A DNA stretch of 9,089 nucleotides, taken from JBFJVZ01 sp041623895. GTDB taxonomy: Bacteria; Planctomycetota; Planctomycetia; Pirellulales; Pirellulaceae. Location: NCBI GenBank assembly GCA_041623895.1, contig JBFJVZ010000332.1, positions 1 through 9,089 of the forward strand. The letters run 5' to 3'. The notes under the pieces are model-generated. The model was given only the letters and a program-made list of their open reading frames with translations, was not told the DNA's origin and made no database searches. Below are positions 1 to 6,715 of this stretch, piece after piece (within the stretch, counting starts at the first letter, position 1; every line of letters begins with the position of its first letter). A program made the position numbers and the translations under genes.

Positions 1-94
1 CAGACTTGCCAAATCTGAAAGCTCGTACTCCAGATCAGCTCCGCTCCGAGGCTCCTTACAAACATTTGAAAAGAATCATCAATCACGCAAACCC

Positions 95-102
95 AGAGGA
101 GG
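95..102 (+). promoter_or_regulatory. Shine-Dalgarno site of the SPFH gene
   Basis: AGAGGAGG lies six bases before the ATG at 109 and is a near-perfect anti-16S complement. It fixes the start at 109; a second ATG follows immediately at 112. It is one of the few strong ribosome binding sites in this window. Confidence 0.7.
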
Positions 103-108
103 TGCATC

Positions 109-984
109 ATGATGATTACCGGTGCAGGACGAGAGTTCATCATCAAGGACACCCACCGCGGGTTGTACTACGAAGATGGTAAGCTGACCAAGATCCTGGA
201 AGCGGGTCGGTACAAGATCCCGCCGCGAAAGCAGTGGCTGAAGGAATTGCCGACCGTCGAGTGCATGCTGGTCGACGTTCGTGAGCGAGAGCTGACGATT
301 AAGGGCCAGGAAATCCTGACGGCCGACAAGGTCGCGATTCGCGTCAGCATCCTGGTTCAGTTCCGAGTGACCGACCCGAAGGCGGCGATCCACACGGTCG
401 ACAGCTTCGAGGACCGACTTTACAGCGATGTTCAGTTGGCCGCACGTCGATCACTGGCGTCGATGACGCTGGAGGAAATCCTGACGAACCGAAACCGGCT
501 GAGTGAGGACATCCTGTCAGACGTCACCGAGTCGGCGAACGGTTACGGTGTGGCGATTCGCCGAGCCGACGTGAAGGACTTGATCTTCCCGGGAAACCTG
601 CAGGAGATCATGAACCGCGTGTTGGCCGCGGAGCGTCACAGTGAGGCTCAGTTGGTTGAGGCACGAACGCGAGCGGAGGTCGAACAGATCGAAGCTCAGT
701 CACGTGCGGAGACCACGCGTCTTGATGCTGAAGCAGAAGCCGAGGCACTGCGTCTGCGAGAGCAGGCCGAAGCAGAGGCGACGCGAGCGAAGGTGGAAGC
801 CGAAACGCGAGCTTACGAAGAACGCGCCAAGGCAGCGGAGGTGCTGGAAGGACACCCGGCACTGCTGCGACTGGCCGAACTCGAAACGCTACGTGATCTG
901 GCGAAAAATGCCAACGCTCGGCTGTACCTCGGACTTGACCGAGTCAATCTGAATGGAACCGATTCAGGAAAGCACGATTCGTGA
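109..984 (+). CDS. Slipin-type SPFH/band-7 domain protein, no membrane anchor
   Basis: A 291-residue protein of the SPFH (stomatin/prohibitin/flotillin/HflK-C) superfamily. These proteins oligomerise and usually scaffold membrane microdomains or protease complexes. Residues about 7-40 (EFIIKDTHRGLYYEDGKL, then EAGRYKIP) match the N-terminal strands of slipins. Residues 45-175 form the band-7 core, with the typical VKDLIFPGNLQEIMNRVLAAER stretch at 155-176. Residues about 176-245 are a charged Ala/Glu/Arg-rich coiled coil, followed by a short C-terminal tail (LYLGLDRVN). The usual N-terminal membrane helix of stomatins is absent: the protein begins directly with the SPFH strand, so it is probably cytosolic or peripherally attached. 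The ATG at 109 has a strong Shine-Dalgarno. The gene appears monocistronic, with a hairpin downstream. No NfeD-type protease partner lies next to it within the window. The family assignment is secure; the cellular role is unknown. Confidence 0.9.
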   Translation: MMITGAGREFIIKDTHRGLYYEDGKLTKILEAGRYKIPPRKQWLKELPTVECMLVDVRERELTIKGQEILTADKVAIRVSILVQFRVTDPKAAIHTVDSFEDRLYSDVQLAARRSLASMTLEEILTNRNRLSEDILSDVTESANGYGVAIRRADVKDLIFPGNLQEIMNRVLAAERHSEAQLVEARTRAEVEQIEAQSRAETTRLDAEAEAEALRLREQAEAEATRAKVEAETRAYEERAKAAEVLEGHPALLRLAELETLRDLAKNANARLYLGLDRVNLNGTDSGKHDS

Positions 985-1022
985 TGGAGACGGATCGGCA
1001 TCCTGTTTGATTTCGAGTCGCA

Positions 1023-1052
1023 CGAGGCCGGTGGCGAAAGTCGCCGGCCTCG
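1023..1052 (+). terminator. Stem-loop, probable terminator after the SPFH gene
   Basis: CGAGGCC (1023-1029) pairs with GGCCTCG (1046-1052). Inside it, GGCGA (1033-1037) pairs with TCGCC (1041-1045), leaving an AAG loop and a three-base bulge. This 12-bp GC-rich hairpin begins 38 bases after the SPFH stop and is followed by a modest T/C-rich tract (CGTTTCTCGCTT). The weak T-run makes it a good but not textbook intrinsic terminator. Confidence 0.55.
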
Positions 1053-1089
1053 CGTTTCTCGCTTCAAAGGGGTTGGTTAGAATAGTTCC

Positions 1090-1095
1090 GGAGGT
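1090..1095 (+). promoter_or_regulatory. Shine-Dalgarno site of the nucleotidyltransferase gene
   Basis: GGAGGT sits five bases before the ATG at 1101. It supports that start over the in-frame ATG ten codons in. Confidence 0.65.
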
Positions 1096-1100
1096 AAACG

Positions 1101-1673
1101 ATGGTAACTGCTGCCAAGGCTTTTAAAATGCTGGGTAACCAATCCCTCTGGCAAGTCGCTCAAAGATGCCACGAACTTTTTAGCCAGGCGGATATTCCCT
1201 ACGGCGTCTGTGGTGGCATTGCTGTTTGCCTGCATGGCTATCAGCGCAATACGGTCGATGTTGACCTCATCATTCGGCCAGAGGACGCAGATCGCGTGAA
1301 GTCTCTTTTGGAGGAGAACGGCTTCAAGTGGGACCCGGACCGGGTCGAGTTTACGACGAAAGACGGTTTTGTCATTCAGTTTTTGACTGCTGGCTCCAAA
1401 GCTGGCAAGGATTCCGAAGTCAAGATTGTTACACCGGAAGGGGAGCTGAACGTTGAGGAACTCGAAGGCTTATCGGTCGTTCGCTTGTCGCGTTTGATCG
1501 AAATGAAGCTGGCGTGCGGCATACATAACCCTCGTCGGATGCACAGAGACTTTGCCGATGTTGTCGAGCTGATCGTTGTTCGCAATCTAGATGGCTCGTT
1601 TGCACGCTTTCTGCACAAGTCGGTGCGTTCAACGTTTCGTGAGCTGGTGCGGAAATCGCAAGCTTCTGAATGA
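1101..1673 (+). CDS. Nucleotidyltransferase-fold protein (AbiEii/DUF6036-like), orphan
   Basis: A 190-residue protein with the pol-beta-type nucleotidyltransferase signature. GG at 38-39 is followed by AVCLHGY and then the metal-binding pair D53 and D55 (TVDVDLII). Later come a conserved lysine in EMKLACG (K136) and the helical RDFADVVELI segment (149-158), which corresponds to the KD..D motif of AbiEii-type and minimal nucleotidyltransferases. The third acidic residue expected on the following strand seems replaced by glutamine (VIQFLTAG, Q93), so catalysis is uncertain. AbiEii-family relatives act as toxins that modify nucleic acids or nucleotides, but they are paired with an AbiEi antitoxin. 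No such partner lies on either side here, so a toxin-antitoxin role is not supported. Related solitary proteins occur widely in Planctomycetes as uncharacterised genes. The fold is well supported; the substrate is unknown. Confidence 0.8.
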   Translation: MVTAAKAFKMLGNQSLWQVAQRCHELFSQADIPYGVCGGIAVCLHGYQRNTVDVDLIIRPEDADRVKSLLEENGFKWDPDRVEFTTKDGFVIQFLTAGSKAGKDSEVKIVTPEGELNVEELEGLSVVRLSRLIEMKLACGIHNPRRMHRDFADVVELIVVRNLDGSFARFLHKSVRSTFRELVRKSQASE

Positions 1674-1772
1674 CAGTCGCTTTGCATCCCTGACCACGAC
1701 AGCCCGCACTACCAGAAGATGACCCTTTTTGCTGAACCTAGCCACATCGTTCGGCCGGCGATCGACGTTCGC

Positions 1773-3284
1773 TTATACGCCAGCGGAAACGACACTGCTG
1801 CTACGTCCCACATGAGCCATATCTTGCCTGGCCAATCGACGGCGGAATCGTAGGTGTCGGCGTCTTGTCAGTTCGACCAACGGTCGCCAGGCTCGGGCGG
1901 TCATTTGGTACTTGATCAACAGGTGCCAGAACCGATTGGATCGCTTGTACAAATACGACATCGCTAAGTAGGCCGGTACGGCCCGCCAGTCCGACGGGCG
2001 ACGACGCCAAATGGATGCATTGGAAAATAGACGCCGATAACACCACTCGTAGCCCTCGGCCAATTGCTCCGGGGTCAAGTGCTTGGGACGGAACACGACG
2101 TTCGCAGTGTCGTACTTGCTCCAATCGGTGTGCAACAATCGTCCTTCGGACTCCATTTGCCGAAACAGCGGCGTGCCCGGATACGGCGTCATGATGTGAA
2201 ACGTCGCGCACTCCAAGCGGTTCTCTTCAACCCATTTCACGGTCGTTTCAAAAACATCTTCGCGGTCATGATCGAATCCAAATACAAAGCTTCCATTGAC
2301 TTGGATGCCGTTTCGATGAAGTAGTTCGACGCGTCTGGCGTAGTCCTCGGTGCGCGGGCTCTTCTTCCTGGCATCCGTGATGTTGTCGTTACGCAGTGAC
2401 TCGAACCCGATGAATACGCCCGTGCAGCCGGCCAAGGCCATTTCGCGAACCAATGACGGGTCATCGGTGATGTCGATACTGACCGCCGCGCTCCAAATCT
2501 TCTCAAGTGGTCGCAGCGCTCGACACAATTGACGCAGATACTCGGGCTTGGAACCCAAGTTGTTATCGGTGAACACGGCATACGGCTGATCGTCCTGCTG
2601 AAACTCGCTGGCGATCTGCTGCACGTCGCGCATCAAGTACGGCATGTGCAGTCCTTTGGTGGACAGATAACAAAAGCCACATCGATTATGGCAACCACGG
2701 GTGGCGATCAGGCTGGTCGTGGTTAAGAAACCGTTTCGCTTCAACAAGTCACGTCGCGGCGGAGGATCTTCGCGGTACGGTCGCTTGAAGTCCGCGCGGT
2801 AGGTTGCTTTCAAATCGCCCGCATCGATGTCACTCAAGATCTGTCCCCATAGCTGAACGCCATCTCCAATCGCCAGCACATCGGCATGTGGTGCAACGTC
2901 ATCAGGGCATGAAATCGCGTGTAAACCGCCCAAGACGACAATTGACCCACGATCACGATACCAACGGGCTAACTCGTAGGCGCGATCGGCAAACGTCAAA
3001 TGCACGGTGATACCGACCACCGCGGGAACAGGATCACAAGGCGGCGGACCCTGCAACAGGTTCTCGTCCCAGTATTCGACGTGCCAGTGATCCGGCGTGC
3101 TGCCAGCGACGCTAGTCAGGGCCAATGTGGGAGTGAGCACGTGCTTGCCGAAACTCGCATGCGGATCCTTGGGATAAAACGGATTGATCAAAAGTGCATG
3201 TTGTTCGCACACAGGACCAACGGTCTTAGCCCAGTCCAACTCGGGCGCGACTCCCATATCACGCGGAATCCAATATTTGCCCAT
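1773..3284 (-). CDS. B12-binding-type radical SAM protein with DUF4070-like C-terminus
   Basis: Residue numbers count from a possible TTG start at 3299. The ATG at 3284 (residue 6, MGKYWIPRD) is preferred and gives 503 residues; neither start has a clear Shine-Dalgarno. Residues about 35-160 resemble the cobalamin-binding (Rossmann-like) domain of class B radical SAM enzymes: DEN at 78-80, VVLGGLH at 121-127 and HADVLAIGDG at 138-147. Residues about 195-400 form the radical SAM barrel. Its [4Fe-4S] ligands C203, C207 and C210 form the canonical CxxxCxxC (RGCHNRCGFCY); GFE at 298-300 and the TPYPGTPLF segment follow. The WSKYDTANVVFRPKHLTPEQLAEGY region matches the DUF4070-like tail seen in many such proteins, and the C-terminus is strongly basic. 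Family members carry out methylations and other radical reactions on lipids, tetrapyrroles and natural products, but the substrate cannot be told from the sequence. The gene is monocistronic and convergent with the nucleotidyltransferase gene. Confidence 0.9.
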   Translation of the reverse strand: MGKYWIPRDMGVAPELDWAKTVGPVCEQHALLINPFYPKDPHASFGKHVLTPTLALTSVAGSTPDHWHVEYWDENLLQGPPPCDPVPAVVGITVHLTFADRAYELARWYRDRGSIVVLGGLHAISCPDDVAPHADVLAIGDGVQLWGQILSDIDAGDLKATYRADFKRPYREDPPPRRDLLKRNGFLTTTSLIATRGCHNRCGFCYLSTKGLHMPYLMRDVQQIASEFQQDDQPYAVFTDNNLGSKPEYLRQLCRALRPLEKIWSAAVSIDITDDPSLVREMALAGCTGVFIGFESLRNDNITDARKKSPRTEDYARRVELLHRNGIQVNGSFVFGFDHDREDVFETTVKWVEENRLECATFHIMTPYPGTPLFRQMESEGRLLHTDWSKYDTANVVFRPKHLTPEQLAEGYEWCYRRLFSNASIWRRRPSDWRAVPAYLAMSYLYKRSNRFWHLLIKYQMTARAWRPLVELTRRRHLRFRRRLARQDMAHVGRSSSVVSAGV

Positions 3285-3839
3285 GATGTTCGTCGCCAAC
3301 TGTCGCGGTTCTTTATTCAGCGTAGTGTAACCGAAGCTACTGGGAAAATCTCAGTCTCGTTTCTCAGCTTCCTCTCCGCTACCTGGTTCGTGCCTGGTAC
3401 CCGATGCTGCTACCGGTCGCCCACAAACCCTGATTTCAGAATGGATGCCTCCACCAAACGCCGGATCTCCTGCTCAGGCGTGGATTTCTTGGGGCAGGGC
3501 ATACCTTGCGTAAGCGGCAACGGAGCACGTCGCTGCTCGATCGTATTTCCATCCGCAGACCGATTGCGAACGATGACGCATGGTTGGTGGCCTACCGCTT
3601 GTCGGCTCAGCGATGGGCTGTTGCGTTGGAATGGTCGTCGATGGCATTTCAGGGCTGCATGCTGGGTTCGCAACGCTGGAAGTCATCGGGGCGGCATTTT
3701 GCCTTGGCGGTTGCCTGTTCATGGCGAAGGAAAAGCCGATGAATGAAAACGAGACTTTACGTCGACGTACCAGCAATGGAAGCGAACCTGAATGTAAGCT
3801 TCTGTGTCAAACGGCAAAGCAAAAACATGGAGATGCATG
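3285..3839. other. Gap between divergent genes, no firm gene
   Basis: About 550 bases separate the radical SAM start from the PARG-like start, an unusually long gap for this window. Every frame is broken into short ORFs on both strands, and none has a convincing Shine-Dalgarno. Two pieces look more protein-like than the rest. One is the membrane-like + strand ORF at 3580-3840, listed separately. The other is a minus-strand tail at about 3410-3500, reading MPCPKKSTPEQEIRRLVEAS before a stop. The stretch must also hold the promoters of both flanking genes, although no clear -35/-10 pair was identified. It may contain decayed gene remnants. Confidence 0.4.
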
Positions 3840-3840
3840 A
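3580..3840 (+). CDS. Possible small two-helix membrane protein or transporter remnant
   Basis: An 86-codon ORF whose first 50 residues are glycine-rich and hydrophobic. There are two candidate membrane helices at about residues 5-22 and 28-49, ending in FMAKEKP, followed by a polar tail with two cysteines (C72, C76). The stop overlaps the first ATG of the PARG-like gene as ATGA at 3837-3840, an arrangement often seen in translationally coupled genes. Against it, an in-frame TGA lies one codon before the ATG, there is no Shine-Dalgarno, and the tail composition looks random. The hydrophobic part resembles the last two helices of a multi-helix transporter, so this may be a remnant. No family was recognised. 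Confidence 0.22.
   Translation: MVGGLPLVGSAMGCCVGMVVDGISGLHAGFATLEVIGAAFCLGGCLFMAKEKPMNENETLRRRTSNGSEPECKLLCQTAKQKHGDA
3829..3832 (+). promoter_or_regulatory. Shine-Dalgarno site of the PARG-like gene
   Basis: GGAG lies seven bases before the ATG at 3840 and four before the ATG at 3837. It favours 3840 over the in-frame GTG at 3804, which would add a twelve-residue extension with no family resemblance. Confidence 0.5.
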
Positions 3841-4667
3841 TGACACTGAAGGAAGCAGCCCAACAAGTCTTGCAGTTGGTAGCCCAGGGATCCTACGAGG
3901 TCGATGGAGCGACCGTTTCGTTTGCAGACGCCCAGGCGTCCGCGGTCAACGGAACCACTCTTTACACTCCTGAACGACTGTCCGATCTGCGAGCACCGCC
4001 TCAACCGGCGCATCGCCCGCCGGTATCAGTGATCGATGGCACGACACAGGTTGTTGCAAAGTCGCTGAATGAATCGGCTTTGCAGAGCGGCGGTCACGCT
4101 GCCCTGTTGAACTTTGCCTCTGCACGCAATCCCGGCGGCGGTTTTCTCAACGGTGCTAAAGCCCAAGAAGAGGACTTATGCCGATGCTCGGGACTCTATC
4201 CTTGCTTGTTGCAGTGCATGAACTACTACGAGGTCAATCGCAAACAAGAGTCCTTGCTTTACACCGATCACATGATCTTCAGCCCACGCGTTCCGTTTCT
4301 AAAAATACGCGGAACAGGAGAATTGCTTGCGGAGCCGTTTTGCATTTCAGTCATTACCGCGCCGGCACCCAATAGCGGACCGTTTCTTCGTTTGCACCCG
4401 ACTGAAATGAAGCGTTTGCAGGCAACTTTTCTGCGTCGCTGGCAGAATGTTCTCTGTTTGGGGCGTGACCAAGGCATCAGCCACTTGCTTCTCGGTGCCT
4501 GGGGATGCGGCGCCTTCGGCGGTGACCCCGCGATCGCATCTCAAACCGCCAAACAGGCAATCGAGTCCCATGGCGGCGGCTTCGAGAGAATTGTCTTTGC
4601 TATCCCAAGCAAGGGACGCCAGAGCAAGGCAAACCTGGAAGCCTTCCGGCAGACATTTGACTCTTAG
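3840..4667 (+). CDS. Microbial-type poly(ADP-ribose) glycohydrolase-like macrodomain protein
   Basis: A 275-residue protein of the TIGR02452/PF10021 type, a macrodomain-related family that includes bacterial PARGs, which hydrolyse the ribose-ribose bonds of poly(ADP-ribose). The PARG signature GGG-x7-QEE is intact at residues 99-111 (NPGGGFLNGAKAQEEDLCR), including the catalytic glutamate pair E110-E111. Other family landmarks are NFASARNPGGG, ending at 101; LYTDHMIFSPRVPFL at 140-154; the VITAPAPN segment at 171-178, part of the ligand pocket; and LGAWGCGAFGGDP at 218-230, the glycine-rich diphosphate loop. The C-terminal IVFAIPSKG strand (251-259) is also typical. Length matches the family. 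The ATG at 3840 is chosen because GGAG lies seven bases upstream; ATG at 3837 and GTG at 3804 are alternatives. It is convergent with the REC-GDH gene and has no recognisable ADP-ribosyltransferase partner nearby. The natural substrate in this organism is unknown. Confidence 0.88.
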   Translation: MTLKEAAQQVLQLVAQGSYEVDGATVSFADAQASAVNGTTLYTPERLSDLRAPPQPAHRPPVSVIDGTTQVVAKSLNESALQSGGHAALLNFASARNPGGGFLNGAKAQEEDLCRCSGLYPCLLQCMNYYEVNRKQESLLYTDHMIFSPRVPFLKIRGTGELLAEPFCISVITAPAPNSGPFLRLHPTEMKRLQATFLRRWQNVLCLGRDQGISHLLLGAWGCGAFGGDPAIASQTAKQAIESHGGGFERIVFAIPSKGRQSKANLEAFRQTFDS

Positions 4668-4814
4668 CAAACAAGATGAATCAACCCGTGAACCATACAG
4701 CGGATTCTGGTTCAACAAATGTTGCTTGCAGCCGCGACCAGGCCGCGAGTCAGCCAACTTACCGTAGAGGTTTAGAAAACGAACGCCTTGTCTGTCTGCG
4801 ATATATTGAATCGG

Positions 4815-6458
4815 TTACGGGAACAGCCCGCGTGCAAGTTTGGCTTCTGAAACGCGATGGATGCCTTCAATCAGCGCGGCAGTTCGCATGTCGAGTTCAT
4901 CGCACTGTGCGCGCAGCAGCGTGCGGCGGAAAGCGTCGGTGAGTGTTTTGTGGAGACGGTTGTTGATTTCTTCCAAGGTCCAAGTGTAGTTTTGCAGCCC
5001 CTGCACCCATTCGAAGTAGGAGACGGTGACACCACCCGCGTTGCCGAGCACATCGGGCAGGACGTAAATACCCCGCGCGGCCAGGATCTCGTCAGCTTCC
5101 AGCGTGGTTGGTCCGTTCGCACCCTCAGCAACCAACTTGCATTGCAGCCGTTCGGCGTTCTCGATAGTGATCTGATTTTGAAGCGCCGCTGGGACCAGAA
5201 TGTCGCAATCCAGTTCAAGCAACTGGTGATTGCTGATCGCCTCACCGTGTGGGTAGCCGTCCAAGATCCGGTTCTGCTCCACATAATCCAACAGAGAAGT
5301 GACGGACAGTCCGTCGGGGTTGTAGATTGCGGTGCTGACGTCACTGACGCCGATGATCCGCGTGCCCAGTTCTTCCAGGAATCGCGCCGCGTTGCTACCG
5401 ACATTCCCGAATCCCTGCACCACGGCGGTCGCATGCCGCAAATCGATTCCGACATATTCGGCTGATTCCTGGATCAAATAGACCAAGCCTCGACCGGTGG
5501 CTTCTTTGCGGCCCAGCGATCCGCCCAACACAACCGGTTTGCCGGTCACGACGGCGGGAACGGCGTGTCCGACCTGCTGGCTGTACGTGTCCATCATCCA
5601 TGCCATCACTTGTTCATTTGTTCCCATGTCCGGGGCCGGAATGTCCGTATCGGGCCCGATCATATTGATGATTTCGGATGTGTATCTTCTGGTCAGACGC
5701 TGCAGTTCGTTACGAGAAAGTTGGGTCGGGTCGATGCGAACGCCGCCCTTGGCGCCGCCGTAGGGAAGTTGCATCAGAGCGCACTTCCACGTCATCCACA
5801 TCGCCAGCGCTGAAACTTCGCCCAGATCGACATCCTCGTGATAACGAACGCCACCTTTGGTTGGTCCAATGGTGAGCAGATGTTGAACTCGGTAGCCAAA
5901 CACTGTTTCCACCTGATCGTACTCATCTCGACGAAACGGCAGCGTTACCACCAGCGATCGCTGTGGAAACAGCAAACGTTGCCGCAAATTGTCGTCCAGG
6001 CCCATGACCTGAGCCGCTTTGAGGAATTGCTGCTGGGCCAAATGCAGCATCGGCGAGTCCCACTCCTTGTGTTCGGCCTCGCTGCGTTGAATGGCATATC
6101 GCAGGCTGCGGACAATCTGATCACCGCTCACGTTGCCTTTGACCAAGAAAGACTGCGCACCTTCCTCCACTGCTTTGGCAGCCAAAGAAACGTCGTCGAG
6201 ACCGGAGAGGATGACGATCGGAGTTTCGCCGGCCAGGTCGCGGACACGGAAAAACGTTTCGATTCCCGCACTGTCAGGCAGCATCAAGTCCAGTAAAATG
6301 GCGTCAAATCCGCCCGCGGCGAGATGCGCTGCGCCCACTTTGACGCGATCAGCAATCACCAGATCAAAGTCTGTACCTTCCGAGTTCGTCAAGTGCTTTT
6401 GAATCACTTGCGCCTGTACTTCGCTGTCTTCGATCAGCAGGATTTTGAAAGATTGCAT
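4815..6458 (-). CDS. Response-regulator receiver domain fused to glutamate dehydrogenase
   Basis: A 547-residue protein with two complete domains. Residues 1-125 are a CheY-like receiver: acidic pair E10-D11, phospho-acceptor D57 in [10 protein letters not shown]85 in VILSG and K107 in FLVKG are all present. Residues about 135-547 are a full-length hexameric-type Glu/Leu/Phe/Val dehydrogenase. By comparison with clostridial glutamate dehydrogenase, K201 (GPTKGG), K225 (MTWKC) and S480 (GGVTVSY) bind glutamate; K237 (PYGGAKGG) and D277 (PAPDMGT) are catalytic. GFGNVGS (349-355) is the dinucleotide-binding loop. D373 in VSD, at the end of the following strand, hints at NAD preference, but this is only an inference. 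The enzyme interconverts glutamate and 2-oxoglutarate plus ammonia in the cytosol. The fused receiver suggests control by a histidine kinase; none is encoded in the window. The ATG at 6458 has no clear Shine-Dalgarno. No frameshift or missing core residue was seen. Confidence 0.93.
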   Translation of the reverse strand: MQSFKILLIEDSEVQAQVIQKHLTNSEGTDFDLVIADRVKVGAAHLAAGGFDAILLDLMLPDSAGIETFFRVRDLAGETPIVILSGLDDVSLAAKAVEEGAQSFLVKGNVSGDQIVRSLRYAIQRSEAEHKEWDSPMLHLAQQQFLKAAQVMGLDDNLRQRLLFPQRSLVVTLPFRRDEYDQVETVFGYRVQHLLTIGPTKGGVRYHEDVDLGEVSALAMWMTWKCALMQLPYGGAKGGVRIDPTQLSRNELQRLTRRYTSEIINMIGPDTDIPAPDMGTNEQVMAWMMDTYSQQVGHAVPAVVTGKPVVLGGSLGRKEATGRGLVYLIQESAEYVGIDLRHATAVVQGFGNVGSNAARFLEELGTRIIGVSDVSTAIYNPDGLSVTSLLDYVEQNRILDGYPHGEAISNHQLLELDCDILVPAALQNQITIENAERLQCKLVAEGANGPTTLEADEILAARGIYVLPDVLGNAGGVTVSYFEWVQGLQNYTWTLEEINNRLHKTLTDAFRRTLLRAQCDELDMRTAALIEGIHRVSEAKLARGLFP

Positions 6459-6715
6459 GGCACGAGCCCAAGTTCACTTTTCGCTTTTTCAACAGCATGA
6501 AAGCTGTCTTTGTTGTTGTTCACGCCCACAACAAGTCTACCTCAACTGTCAGCCCGGTTTCACTTGCGCATCATCTGCCTCGACATTCAGATTACAATCT
6601 CTGGGACCGACCATCGGAAAACCACCCCTTCCACGCCTATCTCCCCTTCCGCTCTGTCATTTCGCGACCGTGCTCGCATGACCAACACAGCACCCAACAA
6701 GGCAACATCAAGACC
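6459..6715. promoter_or_regulatory. Divergent intergenic region, REC-GDH versus SGNH/PVC gene
   Basis: These 257 bases must carry the promoters of two divergent genes. Two short inverted repeats lie close together near the REC-GDH side: ACAGC-6-GCTGT at 6492-6507, and TTGTTGT paired with ACAACAA at 6513-6534 around an eight-base loop. Either could be an operator or a leader hairpin in the REC-GDH transcript. On the + strand TACAAT (6593-6598) resembles a -10 box, but no -35 lies at a proper distance. No convincing coding frame was found here. Confidence 0.3.

Noticed and set aside
3..185. Protein-like + strand frame entering from the left edge (DLPNLKARTPDQLRSEAPYK...)
   Set aside because: It could be the end of an upstream gene, but it would overlap the SPFH gene by more than 70 bases and degenerates after about base 108. 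The strong Shine-Dalgarno suggests this is leader sequence.
1101..3284. Toxin-antitoxin or defence system made of the nucleotidyltransferase and its neighbour
   Set aside because: The adjacent gene is a convergently transcribed radical SAM enzyme, not an AbiEi-type antitoxin, and there is no shared promoter or overlap.
3410..3673. 87-codon minus strand ORF ending in a charged helix-like tail
   Set aside because: The last 30 residues look protein-like, but the rest does not, there is no Shine-Dalgarno, and no family is recognised; mentioned only as a possible remnant.
3000..3746. 248-codon + strand ORF crossing the radical SAM start region
   Set aside because: Its first 300 bases are antisense to the well-supported radical SAM gene, the translation is rich in Arg, His and Cys with no recognisable domain, and no ribosome binding site precedes it.
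4668..4814. Bidirectional terminator between the PARG-like and REC-GDH genes
   Set aside because: Only a four-base-pair stem (CAAC-AAAT-GTTG) was found and no T-run, too weak to call.
4857..5465. 202-codon + strand ORF
   Set aside because: Antisense shadow of the glutamate dehydrogenase domain, where the minus strand shows all catalytic and nucleotide-binding motifs.
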